Source of the DNA: Eutypa lata
Lineage: Eukaryota > Ascomycota > Sordariomycetes > Xylariales > Diatrypaceae
Direction of reading: 5' to 3'
NCBI GenBank assembly: GCA_022661535.1
Contig: JAKULF010000001.1
Coordinates: forward strand, 806,001 to 870,000
DNA: 64,000 nucleotides
Positions 1 through 10,752 of the stretch are shown in pieces. Position numbers and translations under genes: made by a program. A model generated the notes under the pieces. That model searched no databases. It was not told the DNA's origin and saw only the letters and a list, made by a program, of their open reading frames with translations. Within the stretch, counting starts at the first letter, position 1. Every line of letters starts with the position of its first letter.

Positions 1-1421
1 GTCGAGGATTCAGGGGCAAGATGTTTTTATACATACCATTGAATAGTACAAGGCCACGAACAAGTAGATACCCAATATGGCAAAGCCCTTGCCGATTTGG
101 CTGTCCGAGTTCTGGAAGAAGCGCTGCATCACGGCTGCGTATATCTCAATGAGGATGATTCCCGACATGCCGGTCAACATCATCTTGCGTCGACCCCACT
201 GGTCTAGTAGGTATTTCGTCGAGATGGTGTTCGAGACGAATGCCACCGTGCCGTAAACTGCCGTCAAGGCTAGGATGGTTTGTCTCTCAATACCCAAGCC
301 CTGGTAGAGAATCGTCTGGTAGTACTGGATGACATTTACACCAGTAAGACTAGTCACTATAGTACCGATTGTTAGTACTTGCATATTGAGGATAAATTGA
401 ATACCCCAAATCTTTGTGACACACTACACTACTCCTAGCCATAGTCTGCAGCTGTAGTTGCGTGCGTATTACAAGAGATTCTAGGAGAAGAGTAGCATTA
501 TTCTTACATGTCTGGACGGCTATCGATACCAGTGCTCGGCGTCGATAGAGCATGAACGTCTCCTTAATAGTTTTGACTTCGCGCGACATCTCATATTCGA
601 TCTGAGCTTGCATGAAAGCAAACTCCCTCGTCATGTCCGACGCTTGCAAGTCACGTCGGATCTTCCCGAACGCCTCGCGGGCTTGGGTCACCTTGCCGCT
701 GCGGATGAGTTGTCGCGGCGAGTTGGGCATGAAGGTTGAGAGGCCGACAAACATAATTACGCCCCACGGGATCTGGATGCCAAGGGGCAACCGCCATTGC
801 ACCTGGCCGTACGGAGCATAGCCGCAAGCGAATCCAATCCAGTTAGACATCATCGTTCCGAACGAGATGCCACACCCGGAGATGCCACCAATAAGTCCCC
901 GGCTCTCGGGAGCAGATATCTCGCTCAAGTAGATGGGTACAGTAGCAACCATTCCGCCCACTGCGATCCCTGCCAGTGCCCGGCCCGCGAGGAACATCCC
1001 TATGTTGATGGATGCGGTCTGAATGACCGTGCCGATCGTAACTATGATGCACATGAGCTGCATAAATCGAATACGTCCTAGTCTGTCGCCAGCGAAGGTC
1101 TGAACAAGGGCGCCCACGGCCTCACCGGCGATATAAACCGCCACGACTGCTCCAGTTAAGCCATTGGAAGGGTTGTGCATATAATCTTTCCAGCTAGTGT
1201 GAGCGATAGCTGCGAAGAAGTTGTCAGTTCAGTCCACGCCCTGTTTTTTTGAGAATTGTTACGAACTTGTAGTGGCTATGCCTGTGTCGAAACCCTGAGA
1301 ATCACAAACAAGTCATCAGTCCACTGCTCTCTCAATGCGAGAAACATGAGTTGAGACTCACAAAGAGGAAAGTTCCGATCGCCGCGAAGAGGGCTATCGC
1401 GATATTATACCACCGCGCCAT
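1..1421 (-). CDS. MFS sugar transporter (hexose/lactose-permease type), 3' end outside window
   Basis: Proton-coupled sugar uptake carrier of the major facilitator superfamily in the plasma membrane. Exons rebuilt from splice sites with consistent phase: 1421-1362, 1294-1263, 1193-508, 356-37. The last donor (GTATGT at 36-31) leads out of the window, so the C-terminal half is missing. Exon 1 starts MARWYNIAIALFAA; exon 2 gives the GFDTGIATT loop typical of sugar porters; exon 3 carries the DRLGR and PESRG-type motifs and a MPNSPR motif in place of the family PESPR; exon 4 gives QTLTSLTGVNVIQYYQ and DQWGRRK. The 151 bp intron 507-357 has a TACTAAC branch point. All family landmarks are in order, and nothing suggests a pseudogene. 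Substrate cannot be assigned from sequence. Confidence 0.88.
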
Positions 1422-1543
1422 GATGATAGGTTCCAGAGGCGACAAGAATATCTGCAAAGCTGGAGCCACAAAGACCGGTCACAATCGTGAATCAATAGCA
1501 ACTACTACGTATTGACCCGACTCTCTCGATTAGAGTTCTAAGG

Positions 1544-1551
1544 TATTTATA
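1544..1551 (-). promoter_or_regulatory. Candidate TATA box of the sugar transporter
   Basis: The minus strand reads TATAAATA about 120 bp upstream of the transporter ATG at 1421, a plausible distance for a fungal TATA element with a short leader. Position and sequence only. Confidence 0.35.
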
Positions 1552-4276
1552 GGAACTACTCCTTCGATGGTCGAAGAGGGAGCAGGATGAATTTGTATCT
1601 TTCGAGCTACGCGATCGCAAGCGTTACCCCGTTACACATGTGGGACGACTTTCGGTCTTCGCGGGGAAATCACCGAAGCATCTATCTACGTAGTAACTAT
1701 AATGTCGCCGCATCACATTTAAAACCCTTGTTGTGCTGTAAGAGGGTCGCACTCTATACAGTGGAACCGTTACTTGCTTATAAACCTTACCATCATACTG
1801 CTCAAACGTACTCCTTAAGCTGGACAAAAGCTATCTCTTCCACGACAGAACATGGTTGATCACCTCGAATTATCGAAATAGTACCTAAAAAGGCCCATCC
1901 CTTTGCCAACGCGGTCCACTTTGTCCCATGATCATACCCAACTATGTTTCCTTTCTAACTTAGATTTGTGTAGTTCAGTGAGTCGACCTTGGGGTAAATG
2001 GAGAAAGGTTGGGGTTATATGGGTACAGAATGGGGCGATGGGGGTCGGTCGAGCAAGTAATACTGCCGACCGCTCATTCATCTAGAGATATAGCCGACGA
2101 TAATCTCCAAAATTCTCGGACCCCTTCCGCCTGATGGATCGCGGGGAAGTCATATTTTCCTGTTTTTTGAACCTAATAGTCGGTAATGGTAGATCCATCC
2201 AGTGAATCATGTCAGTAAGCGAGGGCAGTTGAAAGTCTCGTGATGTTAGGACTTTTGTCATTGCGGAGAAGCTGTCTTCTTCAGCTGGGACGAAGTGGAA
2301 GGCGGAGATAAGAGTACTTATGTCCGCCGTTGCAAAATAAGCTCGTAGACTTTCTCGAGGTAATTTGTAACTCTTTCAGGTTCTGGGAATCATATCGTGT
2401 TGACTAAATCAACGTCTTCCAGAATGAACAACATGTTGTAGGGGGTTTTCAAAAGGAAAGCATCCTCTCCCATGTTTTGTCCTGCCTGGTGTTGTCAAAA
2501 CGCAACGTATGTGGCCTAGTGTAGTTTACCGGCTATAAAAGACCGCCAAGAGCATCAACATGAACACTAGTATGGATAACGTGAGCAACACTTATGATGT
2601 GCGGCCTTTCGAAAAGAAACATGGACTATACATGAAGTTATCATTAAAATGATACCATAGTCTATGGCTCGTATAGGTATACTTGTGCATATTGTAACTG
2701 CAAAAATGGAATGGAAGTAAAGTCGAGAAATACCGAAGAGACAAGAGAAAGGTTACTCAGCCTTTACAAATGGACTTCAAGTAATTATTAACGCAAAAAG
2801 ACGCAAAACTGAAATGGCATTCCCGGCACTCCCCTTTCAGTTATGAAGGTCCTCACTGGAAGCAGCGATATTAGGCTGCAGCAGCAACGTTACTTGAAAA
2901 GCAGCTGCCCTAATTATATCTCGAAACCGGGGTCGGCGATTTTGTCATCGATGCCAAGAGGCAGAAGTACAACATAGGCCCCATAACCCGCCACATCTCT
3001 GCATCCTGCAGAAAGCGGAACCGCCGAGATCGCTCCTTTCACCAAATAATGTCGATGTGCCCTGGGCAATGCCGTTGAGGCTGAATGTCAGATGGCCTAG
3101 CGTCAAGTCTCGCTGCATACGAAGGACACTGCTACCTACCGTACATACGATGCTACGCGACTATAACCCATCCAGCTCGGTCTTTGACCCCCCTATCATT
3201 GCAGCTAGTAAGCTAATCAGAAAAGGCAATCATCTCGAAAACTGCCATGAAACAACTAGTACGTAGTATTATGCCCAATGAGCATGAAGAGCATGACCAG
3301 TAACGGCCTTTGCGGCTCGCAATTCACATAATGCCAGAGCAACAATACGATTTCGTCTCTCTACCATTTACCGTGAAGTTATCTATATAGCTAGTAGTTT
3401 CTGAATGGTCCATAACTTAGAAGCTAAAGCAACTGTTTCTTGGCCTTTTTCGACTCGGCATGCTGTAAATCCGGGTAAGTGTTTATATTACGTTTATTTG
3501 CTCAATATACCTAGTCCCTCACATGACCACGATAGCAACAAATTGGAAGGTGCGTAAGATAGTGGTTTCCGTGACGACTGGGAAAGCGGGACATACGAAT
3601 TCTCGGTTAGAGGTCATCACAGGTTTCGCCGCCTTCACTGACCTATCGTGGTAACTGCCAAGCCGGTAACGAAGCTTAACTCCCTGGGCACTTTCGAGGC
3701 TGCAGCCATGACATGCAGAATGACATCTCCTGTCCAGACGGAGGGGACTCTGCTTTCTTTGACCGAATGAATACGAGACCATTCTCACGAACCGCCGCTA
3801 CCATCTACGTTAGGCGTCTTTCGTTACATTCAGAGAACCTTGATGATTTATTTGGCCGGCGTCGAGTAGGTATTATGAGCTGTTCAGACATATTACTTGC
3901 TATATTGGGCTATGACACCCGATGCTGGACGACGACGACGACAACGATGCTTGATAAGGCTGTGTTTTTTGGCTCGCTGAAATGCGAGTAACGAATAGCG
4001 GGGAGGACGGGTAATGTCGATCTGTGTGGAGAACCTGAAAGGCAGGCATCTTCTATGCGAGAGAGGTTATAGATTTATAGCTGTGGGACGCAAGGGCCAA
4101 AACACGAACGTACTTGTGCTATCTGAGGAAGGACACAAGGAATCAGGGGGAATATCATTTCCTAATATCTTTATAAGGCCCGACCACTAAGCGCTTGAAA
4201 CGCGCATAGCTTATTGTTGTTCCGCCAATCCCACGCTCCCAGGAGTATGGAAGCAATGGTGCAATCGGAGTAGGCC

Positions 4277-4286
4277 GGGGGGGGGG
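4277..4286. repeat. Homopolymer run of ten G
   Basis: Ten consecutive G residues, flanked by a C pair and an AG. A likely length-variable and assembly-sensitive site. Confidence 0.9.
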
Positions 4287-4380
4287 AGCAGCCGCGTATA
4301 ATGAGTGTGCGCCTGTGTTTTGCGTATAGATATAGAAGTGCAGACGATATAGACCAACCCTTATGGAGTTTGTGGGGTAG

Positions 4381-4407
4381 CGCCAAGATCGCCAAGATCG
4401 CCAAGAT
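4381..4407. repeat. Tandem repeat, 3 x 9 bp
   Basis: Three perfect copies of the unit CGCCAAGAT in the gene-poor spacer. No function is evident. Confidence 0.9.
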
Positions 4408-5840
4408 CAGATGCGGAGGGGTCATTCTCGAAATGTTCCTAGTCGAGAAGACTAATTGCTAAATTCACCGAAGACATTCTGCTAGGTAGGTTAGGTACTA
4501 GGTATGCACTTTGCACTTTTGCACTATGGGGATGAATTGTTTTCGAGTTGCATGTTTCATCGTTCCTCAGTCCAATAACTTCTCAGATGTCCTTACCAGT
4601 TTCCTGCTTAGGCAAAGTTATAAAGACCGGATAGCGAAGGGACCCTTGAGACCTTAGGCTTTCGACCCGCACTTTTAACTTACTTAGTTGCCTTTGACGA
4701 TGCTATTCTTCTGTTACTAGTAAACTGCCTTCCGCAGTTAGCAACACGATCCGGCCACTTTATGTTAACTTGTTTGCCGTAAGAGGATGAGATCATCACT
4801 TTGTTTTCTATCGGTTGAATTGTAGTTACTGTCAGAACTTAGTTTGCAGCACCATTGATACTTCAACCCTGTAATTGAGAGATAAGTTAGATAAGTTTTA
4901 GTGCGAAAATGTCGCGAGTGGTGGGCAGCAGTTGGCGTTGAGATACCCAAGGGAAAAATCACATGCATCTAATTTATGATCAGTCCCTTCGTCCGTATCT
5001 TCTACCCTATCCCGCGCCCTCATAGGAAAATCGCATAAATGAGCCTGTATATGATTAAGGCATGGTCATTTTCTGCTGTCCAATTGAACGGCTTTCATTT
5101 CTAGGGAGTCCATGGTGTTTCGTTGGGGGCACGAGGTAATGTATTTAAGACCAGGGGTTTTCTATGTCGCAATTCTCGTGCAATCAGAAGTCGTCGTTGA
5201 CACGCGGCAGATAGCGAGAGCCTGAAGAGCTTGGTCAGATTTTCAGTGGATCCTACGCATTTAAGCCTTCCCACTCTAAGATGTTGATAAGGGAACATTA
5301 CCTGATAGGGAAGGCCGCCTGGTCGGCATCATGAGGACGGCGGTGCAGGTTGACGTCGATCCCGCTTGGCATCCAAGTGCTTCTAGTCTCACCCCGCCTG
5401 TCATTGGTCCTGCCGAAGTTCCAGTTATTGATCCCGCTCATTTCGGGGGACGCCTCACGAGATCGGACTTGTTCTAAAACCGTCGCACAAGGGCACTTTC
5501 ACAATACCGTCCGTCTGTCTAACGTTGGTTCATAGGACCGCAACATATGCGGCCACCACCACGGCCTTAAGCTGTCCGTCCGTCTCCAACCAACACGAAG
5601 GACAACTCATGACAGGTAAGGGGCAGAGGGATATGGGCCCTCCCGCTGGACGAATCAATGTGTTCTCTCTGGCCAAGCGGGGCAGCAGCCCCATGGTGTG
5701 TGGTTGCAATGAGATCGGCACTTAACGATGCAGGTACCAGGGTCTTGTGAATACAAGCTTGTGCTTGGAGAGATTTCATGTTAGCCGGCCCAGCAGAGAT
5801 CCCGTAGGATCCCCTTACGCCCCCATATTCCCTTTGTTTC

Positions 5841-5857
5841 TATGTATGTATGTATGT
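5841..5857. repeat. TATG microsatellite
   Basis: Four TATG units in tandem about 390 bp upstream of the subtilisin start codon. Confidence 0.85.
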
Positions 5858-6107
5858 ACGCTCTATCCGAAGCATCAAAGCTTCATGCTAGTGACTTGGC
5901 CGTGTGTTCCTCCCCCCCTGCCATGCTTGTTTGATGCCTGCCCAATAGGGGGCATGCGAGTGATTGGCGATCGGCGAACTGCTAGAGCCGGTAAGGTTGA
6001 GCTTGACGTGCTTGATCATCCAAGGGTTCAAGGTGATCATCCAGTATCCCACTCGATTGATAGATCGCAAAGGATAAATAGACCATCACTTTTCCCTCGT
6101 TGGACAT

Positions 6108-6165
6108 GATTTTCTTCCCTCCTCATCCCATCATCCTCTTCTTCACCCTCAGTCAAGAAGTCCAT
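6108..6165 (+). promoter_or_regulatory. Pyrimidine-rich core promoter/leader of the subtilisin gene
   Basis: A strongly CT-rich stretch (repeated TCTTC, CCTC and CATC blocks) lies about 75-130 bp before the subtilisin ATG. CT-rich tracts close to the transcription start are common in highly expressed filamentous-fungal genes. The downstream coding region also strongly prefers C-ending codons, which agrees with high expression. Confidence 0.4.
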
Positions 6166-6239
6166 CGTTTCAGTCCAGTCCCAGTCCCGTCCAGGTCTAT
6201 TAACCTTCTTTAATCTCTAAAACACCGTCATCATTCAAG

Positions 6240-7482
6240 ATGCGTTCCGCTACTCTTCTCGCTCTCCTGCCTCTGGCTATGGCCGCTCCCTCGGTCGTCA
6301 AGCGTGACAGCCCGGCTCCCCTCGTTAAGCCCCGCGGCGCTGATGTCGTCCAGGGCAAGTACATTGTCAAGTTCAAGAAGGACGTCGGCACTGCTTCGAT
6401 CGAGAGCGTGATCGACAGCGCTATCGCCTCCGTCGCCGCCGATGCCGACTACGTCTACAAGAGCAAGTTCTCCGGCTTTGCTTCCAGCCTGACCGACGCC
6501 GAGGTCGAGGCCCTCCAGAACGACCCCAACGTCGAGTACATCGAGCAGGATGCCATCATCAAGGCCTACGTCACCCAGGAGGACGCCACCTGGGGTATTT
6601 CCCGTCTCTCCAGCCAGGAGCCCGGCGGTTCTACCTACACCTACGACGCGAGCGCTGGTGAGGGCACCTGCGCCTACGTTGTCGACACCGGTATCGACAC
6701 CGACCACTCCGAGTTTGAGGGCCGTGCCACCTGGCTCGAGAACTTCGCCGACAACGACGACACTGACGGCCAGGGTCACGGTACCCACGTCGCCGGTACC
6801 ATCGGCTCCAAGACCTACGGTGTCGCTAAGAAGACCCAGCTCTTCGCTGTCAAGGTCCTCGACGCCAGTGGTTCCGGTACCACCTCCGGTGTCGTTGCCG
6901 GTATGGACTTCGTCGTCAGCGATGAGCCTAGCCAGGACTGCCCCAACGGCTCCGTTGTGAACATGTCCCTTGGTGGTGGTGTCTCCACTGCCATCAACGA
7001 GGCTGCTGCCAACATTGTCAGCGCTGGCATCTTCCTTGCCGTTGCCGCCGGTAACGAGGCTGTTGATGCCTCCGGATCTTCTCCCGCTTCCGAGGAGTCC
7101 GCCTGCACTGTCGGTGCTACTGAGAAGGACGACAGCCTTGCCTACTACTCTAACTTCGGCTCCGTCGTCGATATCCTTGCCCCTGGCACTGACATCACCT
7201 CCACCTGGCCCGGTGATGACACCGTAAGTCTTTCCTCAATGCAGTTTCTATATGCCCATTATAGCACATTAGCTAACTCGTCTGCAGAACACCATCTCTG
7301 GTACTTCCATGGCCACCCCCCACATTGCTGGTCTCGCCGCCTACCTCTTGGGTCTGGGCACTGCCCCGACTGAGCCCGTTGCGCTCTGCGAGTACATCGC
7401 CACCAATGGTCTGGCTGATGTTATCTCTGGCGTCCCCAGCGACACCATCAACTCCCTCGCCAACAACGGTGCCTCGGCTTAA
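6240..7482 (+). CDS. Secreted subtilisin-like serine protease (S8A, proteinase K type)
   Basis: Extracellular alkaline endopeptidase of 392 residues. Exons 6240-7223 and 7288-7482; the 64 bp intron (GTAAGT to CTGCAG) falls just before the catalytic-serine block. A signal peptide (about residues 1-16, MRSATLLALLPLAMAA) is followed by a KR site, then an I9-type inhibitor propeptide (about 39-108, core YIVKFKKDVG to NVEYIEQDAII). The mature enzyme starts near residue 109 and is about 284 residues long, as in the proteinase K family. The catalytic triad is visible: D149 (VVDTGID), H180 (GHGTHVAGT), S335 (GTSMATPH, joined across the intron), with oxyanion-hole N272 (AAGN). Intact with strong codon bias; likely a nutritional or virulence-associated protease. 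Confidence 0.97.
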
Positions 7483-7963
7483 ATTAGGACGATCTCAACT
7501 GACTGACGGAATGATGGAAACTAGTGGATGGACTGTATGTCATGGACTGACCCTTAATGACTGGGAACGATGGGTTTCTCGGGAGACTGGGATCCTATCA
7601 CAGGGGGGCTGTACATAGCATTGCATTTCATGACTGTTTAACTTTAGATACCATAGGATTGATGATAGAGGATGATAATGACAGTAATACTTTTCAATTC
7701 CGGGGGTTTTCCCCCTTGTTCATATTGCACCTAGTGACGCTCGTTCTGAGAGACGGCCCGGGCCATTTCTAGCGCCTGCCTGTCCTCTAACCAATCATAG
7801 CGATTGCTACTAGAATAATGCCCCTATCAACAGCTCTCCGACTGGATCCATATCGCCCTAAACTTTCTTCAACTTTTCTCAATTTATAAGACACAAGAAT
7901 CTTCCTCTGGCCAAGTCGCGATGATAAATGTCTTAGTTTTCAGTTGAGCTTATTCCCAGAAAG

Positions 7964-8125
7964 ATGGGCGATACAGTTGCTAAGACACCTACTACGGCAG
8001 CGCACCGAGTCCGCCCAAATATTCGGAAGAAGATCGGGCTTCCGGTCACTGTCATTGCAGGTGTGCAAGATGGCTTGCAAGCTATTGTACTACATGGCAA
8101 TACAAATTTAAATCGAAAGCAATAG
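7964..8125 (+). CDS. Possible small ORF, 53 residues, unrecognised
   Basis: ATG at 7964 opens a 53-codon frame beginning MGDTVAKTPTTAAHRVRPN, with a basic segment followed by a hydrophobic segment (GLPVTVIAGV). A TATAAG element sits at about 7884, but a shorter ATG frame at 7921 precedes it. A GTGTGC motif inside could be a donor for a spliced form. I do not recognise the family, and it may be chance. Confidence 0.18.
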   Translation: MGDTVAKTPTTAAHRVRPNIRKKIGLPVTVIAGVQDGLQAIVLHGNTNLNRKQ

Positions 8126-8672
8126 GATCCACATACAAATATGACGTTCATCACATAGTGCAGGCTACAATTAAGCATTAATTGACACGCACATTAGAAG
8201 ACTGATCAAGTTTCAGTTAAAGGTATTTCATATATCAATTGTGAGGACAGCATATCGCACGGCATGAATGCATTATGCTTGACAGGAATAGATTTGCCAA
8301 TTTCCCCCAATCCAGCAGCTCGGGGCGTAATACCTAAGCCTCTTTGAACGGTTTCAAATAAGTTACCTAGGTATGTAAGCACCTATTTGGGTATGTACTC
8401 AGCCAAGTTCATTACGTTACCCAGCATCCTTTTGCATCTAAGACATTATAGATATTATTCGCCCCCTTTTGCGACCATTTTCAGCTCCTACACAATAGTG
8501 CAACCTACCTAGGTTACAGTAGCCGAAACGGAACGGTTCAGCTCAATGCTCCGCAGTAGAGGCCGCGATCGGTCCAGTGGTGGGGACGGGACAAGGAATA
8601 CCGGCTGGTGCCGCACTTTGTAGGAGACCTTGTCCTAACCTACTTCCTACTTGAGATCGATGATAGTTATGC

Positions 8673-8679
8673 TATAAAT
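8673..8679 (+). promoter_or_regulatory. TATA box of the amidohydrolase gene
   Basis: TATAAAT lies 68 bp before the ATG at 8747. Initiation about 30 bp downstream would give a leader of only about 40 nt that includes the upstream ORF at 8721. Confidence 0.4.
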
Positions 8680-8720
8680 GGAATCATCGTCATCCTGGTC
8701 ACTATAACTCCCGTCACCTC

Positions 8721-8747
8721 ATGTATTGGACCCCATTTTGCTCATAA
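8721..8747 (+). promoter_or_regulatory. Upstream ORF (8 codons) whose stop overlaps the main start
   Basis: ATG at 8721 begins MYWTPFCS and ends in TAA at 8745-8747. The last A of this stop is the first base of the amidohydrolase ATG (TAATG). It is within the leader if the TATA box at 8673 is used. The arrangement suggests reinitiation or uORF control, which is inference. Confidence 0.4.
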
Positions 8748-10752
8748 TGCCTACCTTATTCTACAACGGGCGGTTCTTCCAATCAGACGCCAGGGGAAAT
8801 GACCACCAGTTCGCCGAATGCGTGTTAGTAGATGACCATGGAACCATCACGCACATCGGGTCATCGTCGGACCCGCAGATTGCGGAGGCCGAAGCCGCTG
8901 GCGCTGCGAAGCACGACATGCAGGGGCATGTCGTGCTTCCGGGTTTCATCGACGGCCACATGCATCTATTGATGATGGGGCAGGCCCTGCTGAAATGCGA
9001 TCTGGATAACTGCAAGAACCTGGAGGATATACGAGCCGCTATCAAGGAGTTCGCGGCGAGGAACCCGTCGGCGCCGAGGATCCTGTGCAAAGGATGGATG
9101 CACTCCATGACCGACAACAAGGCGCTCACGAGCATGATCGACGACCTGGATCCCCGGCCCATCTTCATCGACTCGAAGGATCTGCATTTCACGTGGTGCA
9201 ACTCCGCTGGCCTAGACGAGATGGGAATCCAGGCCATGGCGACCCCTGAGGGCGGTGGTATAGAGCGAGATGCCGACGGAAAAGCATCCGGTTTGCTCTC
9301 CGAAGCGACCGTCGTCACCGTTGTCTGGCCGCATATCGCCAAGGTCGCGACCATGGAGGAAAAGCTTTCGGCATTAAAGGGGGCCGTCAACGCCTACAAC
9401 GCCGCGGGCTACACCGGCCTCGTGGAGATGGCCATGGACGAGAATGCGTGGGAGCCGCTGCAGCTGCTGCGGAAGCAAGAGACCCTACCGATCCGGTTTG
9501 CGGTGCACTGGCTCATCACGCCGAGCAAGACCGGGGCCGAGAACTTGGCACAGGTGGACCGGGCCATCGAGCTGAACCGCCAATTCAACGCCGACACGAG
9601 CCCCGACTGCCGCGTAGTCGGCATCAAAGTCATCACAGATGGTGTGATCGACGGTTGCACGGCTGCACTAACAGAGCCATACTCCACAACCGGCGCGGAT
9701 TGCTCGCCTGTTTGGTCTCTCGCCGAGCTCGCCCCCGTAGTCCGCAAGGCAGACTCAGCCGGCCTCCAAGTCGCGCTTCGTAAGTACTTTCGGAGTGTTG
9801 TTTACTCCAACGAGCGTGCTTTAGGAGCATATTTCCTTGTTAATATGAGTTGCTTGTGCTCTTGAAACATAAACCAGAGCTTTAGAATTATCGATACATT
9901 ATCTAGAGACAGCAAAGAAAAAAGACAAAAGCTAACTCAGAGTTATAGACGCAATCGGCGACCTAGCCGTGCGCACGGCGATCGACGCCCTAGAGCAAAA
10001 CGCAACAACACCATCCAACCCGGACGGAAGCAGCAGCAAGAAGCGCCACCGCATCGAGCACCTCGAGCTGACATCGCCCCAAGACGCAGCGCGGCTCGGC
10101 CGCCTGGGCATCACGGCCTCGGTGCAGCCGGTGCACGCCGACCCGTCGATCCTGCGGGCGTGGCCGGCGCTCCTGGGGTCCCACCGCTGCGAGCGCGCCT
10201 TCGCGTACCGCGAGTTCGCCGACGGCGGCGCCGTGCTGGCCCTGGGGTCCGACGCCCCCACCGCCCCGCACCTGCCGCTGCGGAACCTGTACACGGCCAC
10301 GACGCGGAGGTCGGCGCGCGAGCCCGCGCTGCCCGACCGCGTGAACCCCCGTTTCGCGCTGGGCCTGGCGGCCGCGGTGGCGGCGGCTACCGAGGGCTCG
10401 GCGTATAGCTGCTTTGCGGATCGGTGGGTCGGGAGGTTGGAGGTTGGGCGGGAGGCGGATTTTGCGGTTGTTGATATGGAGTATGTTCTCTCCCTCTCAC
10501 TTACTACCTACCTACCGCTACTACCTACACCTCTTTCTTATGCCTCTGTCCCTGCCTTTTCATCTCTCAGGTCGTAGGCACTGCGTAATCAAGTGCTTAT
10601 TGCACCTGCCCCCCCTCCTCTTGTGGAAAATGTTGTGACGAATAGTTCACTAATATTACTACTTCCTTAGATGGGACGCGGAGAAACTGCTTGAAGCAAA
10701 GAACGTTCAGACGTGGTTCCGGGGTAAGAAGATTTTTGATGTCGGGCTATAG
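8747..10752 (+). CDS. Metal-dependent amidohydrolase, YtcJ/Amidohydro_3 family
   Basis: Predicted zinc-type hydrolase of 548 residues, probably acting on amide or cyclic C-N bonds; substrate unknown. Exons 8747-9779, 9949-10480, 10671-10752, all phases consistent. The start is ATG 8747 (MPTLFYNGRFF); the frame extends upstream only by a TTG. Landmarks: the leading metal site GFIDGHMH (H71, H73), the VGIKVITDG segment with a lysine where carboxylated Lys sits in relatives, HAIGD joined across intron 1, RIEHLE, and the late acidic ligand in LGSDAP. Length fits the family (about 540). The middle is very GC-rich (10020-10400) compared with its flanks. No operon-like partner adjoins it. Confidence 0.9.

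Larger units (their letters stand above)
1422..6239. other. 4.8 kb gene-poor spacer
   Basis: No open frame here has a recognisable domain, splice-supported extension or coding-like composition. The longest frames (60-120 codons) have no family signature. The stretch holds simple repeats (a 10-G run at 4277-4286, a 9 bp tandem repeat at 4381-4407, a TATG tract near 5841-5857, a short GAC run near 3928) and, at its right end, the subtilisin promoter. Decayed genes or non-coding RNAs could be present but I cannot support any. Confidence 0.5.
7483..8746. other. Spacer between subtilisin and amidohydrolase genes
   Basis: Contains the subtilisin 3' region, a possible 53-codon ORF at 7964-8125 and the amidohydrolase promoter with a TATA element and short upstream ORF. 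No other gene seen. Confidence 0.5.

Noticed and set aside
8726..8746. Upstream extension of the amidohydrolase to 8726
   Set aside because: It would start at TTG; the first in-frame ATG is 8747 and matches the usual family N-terminus.
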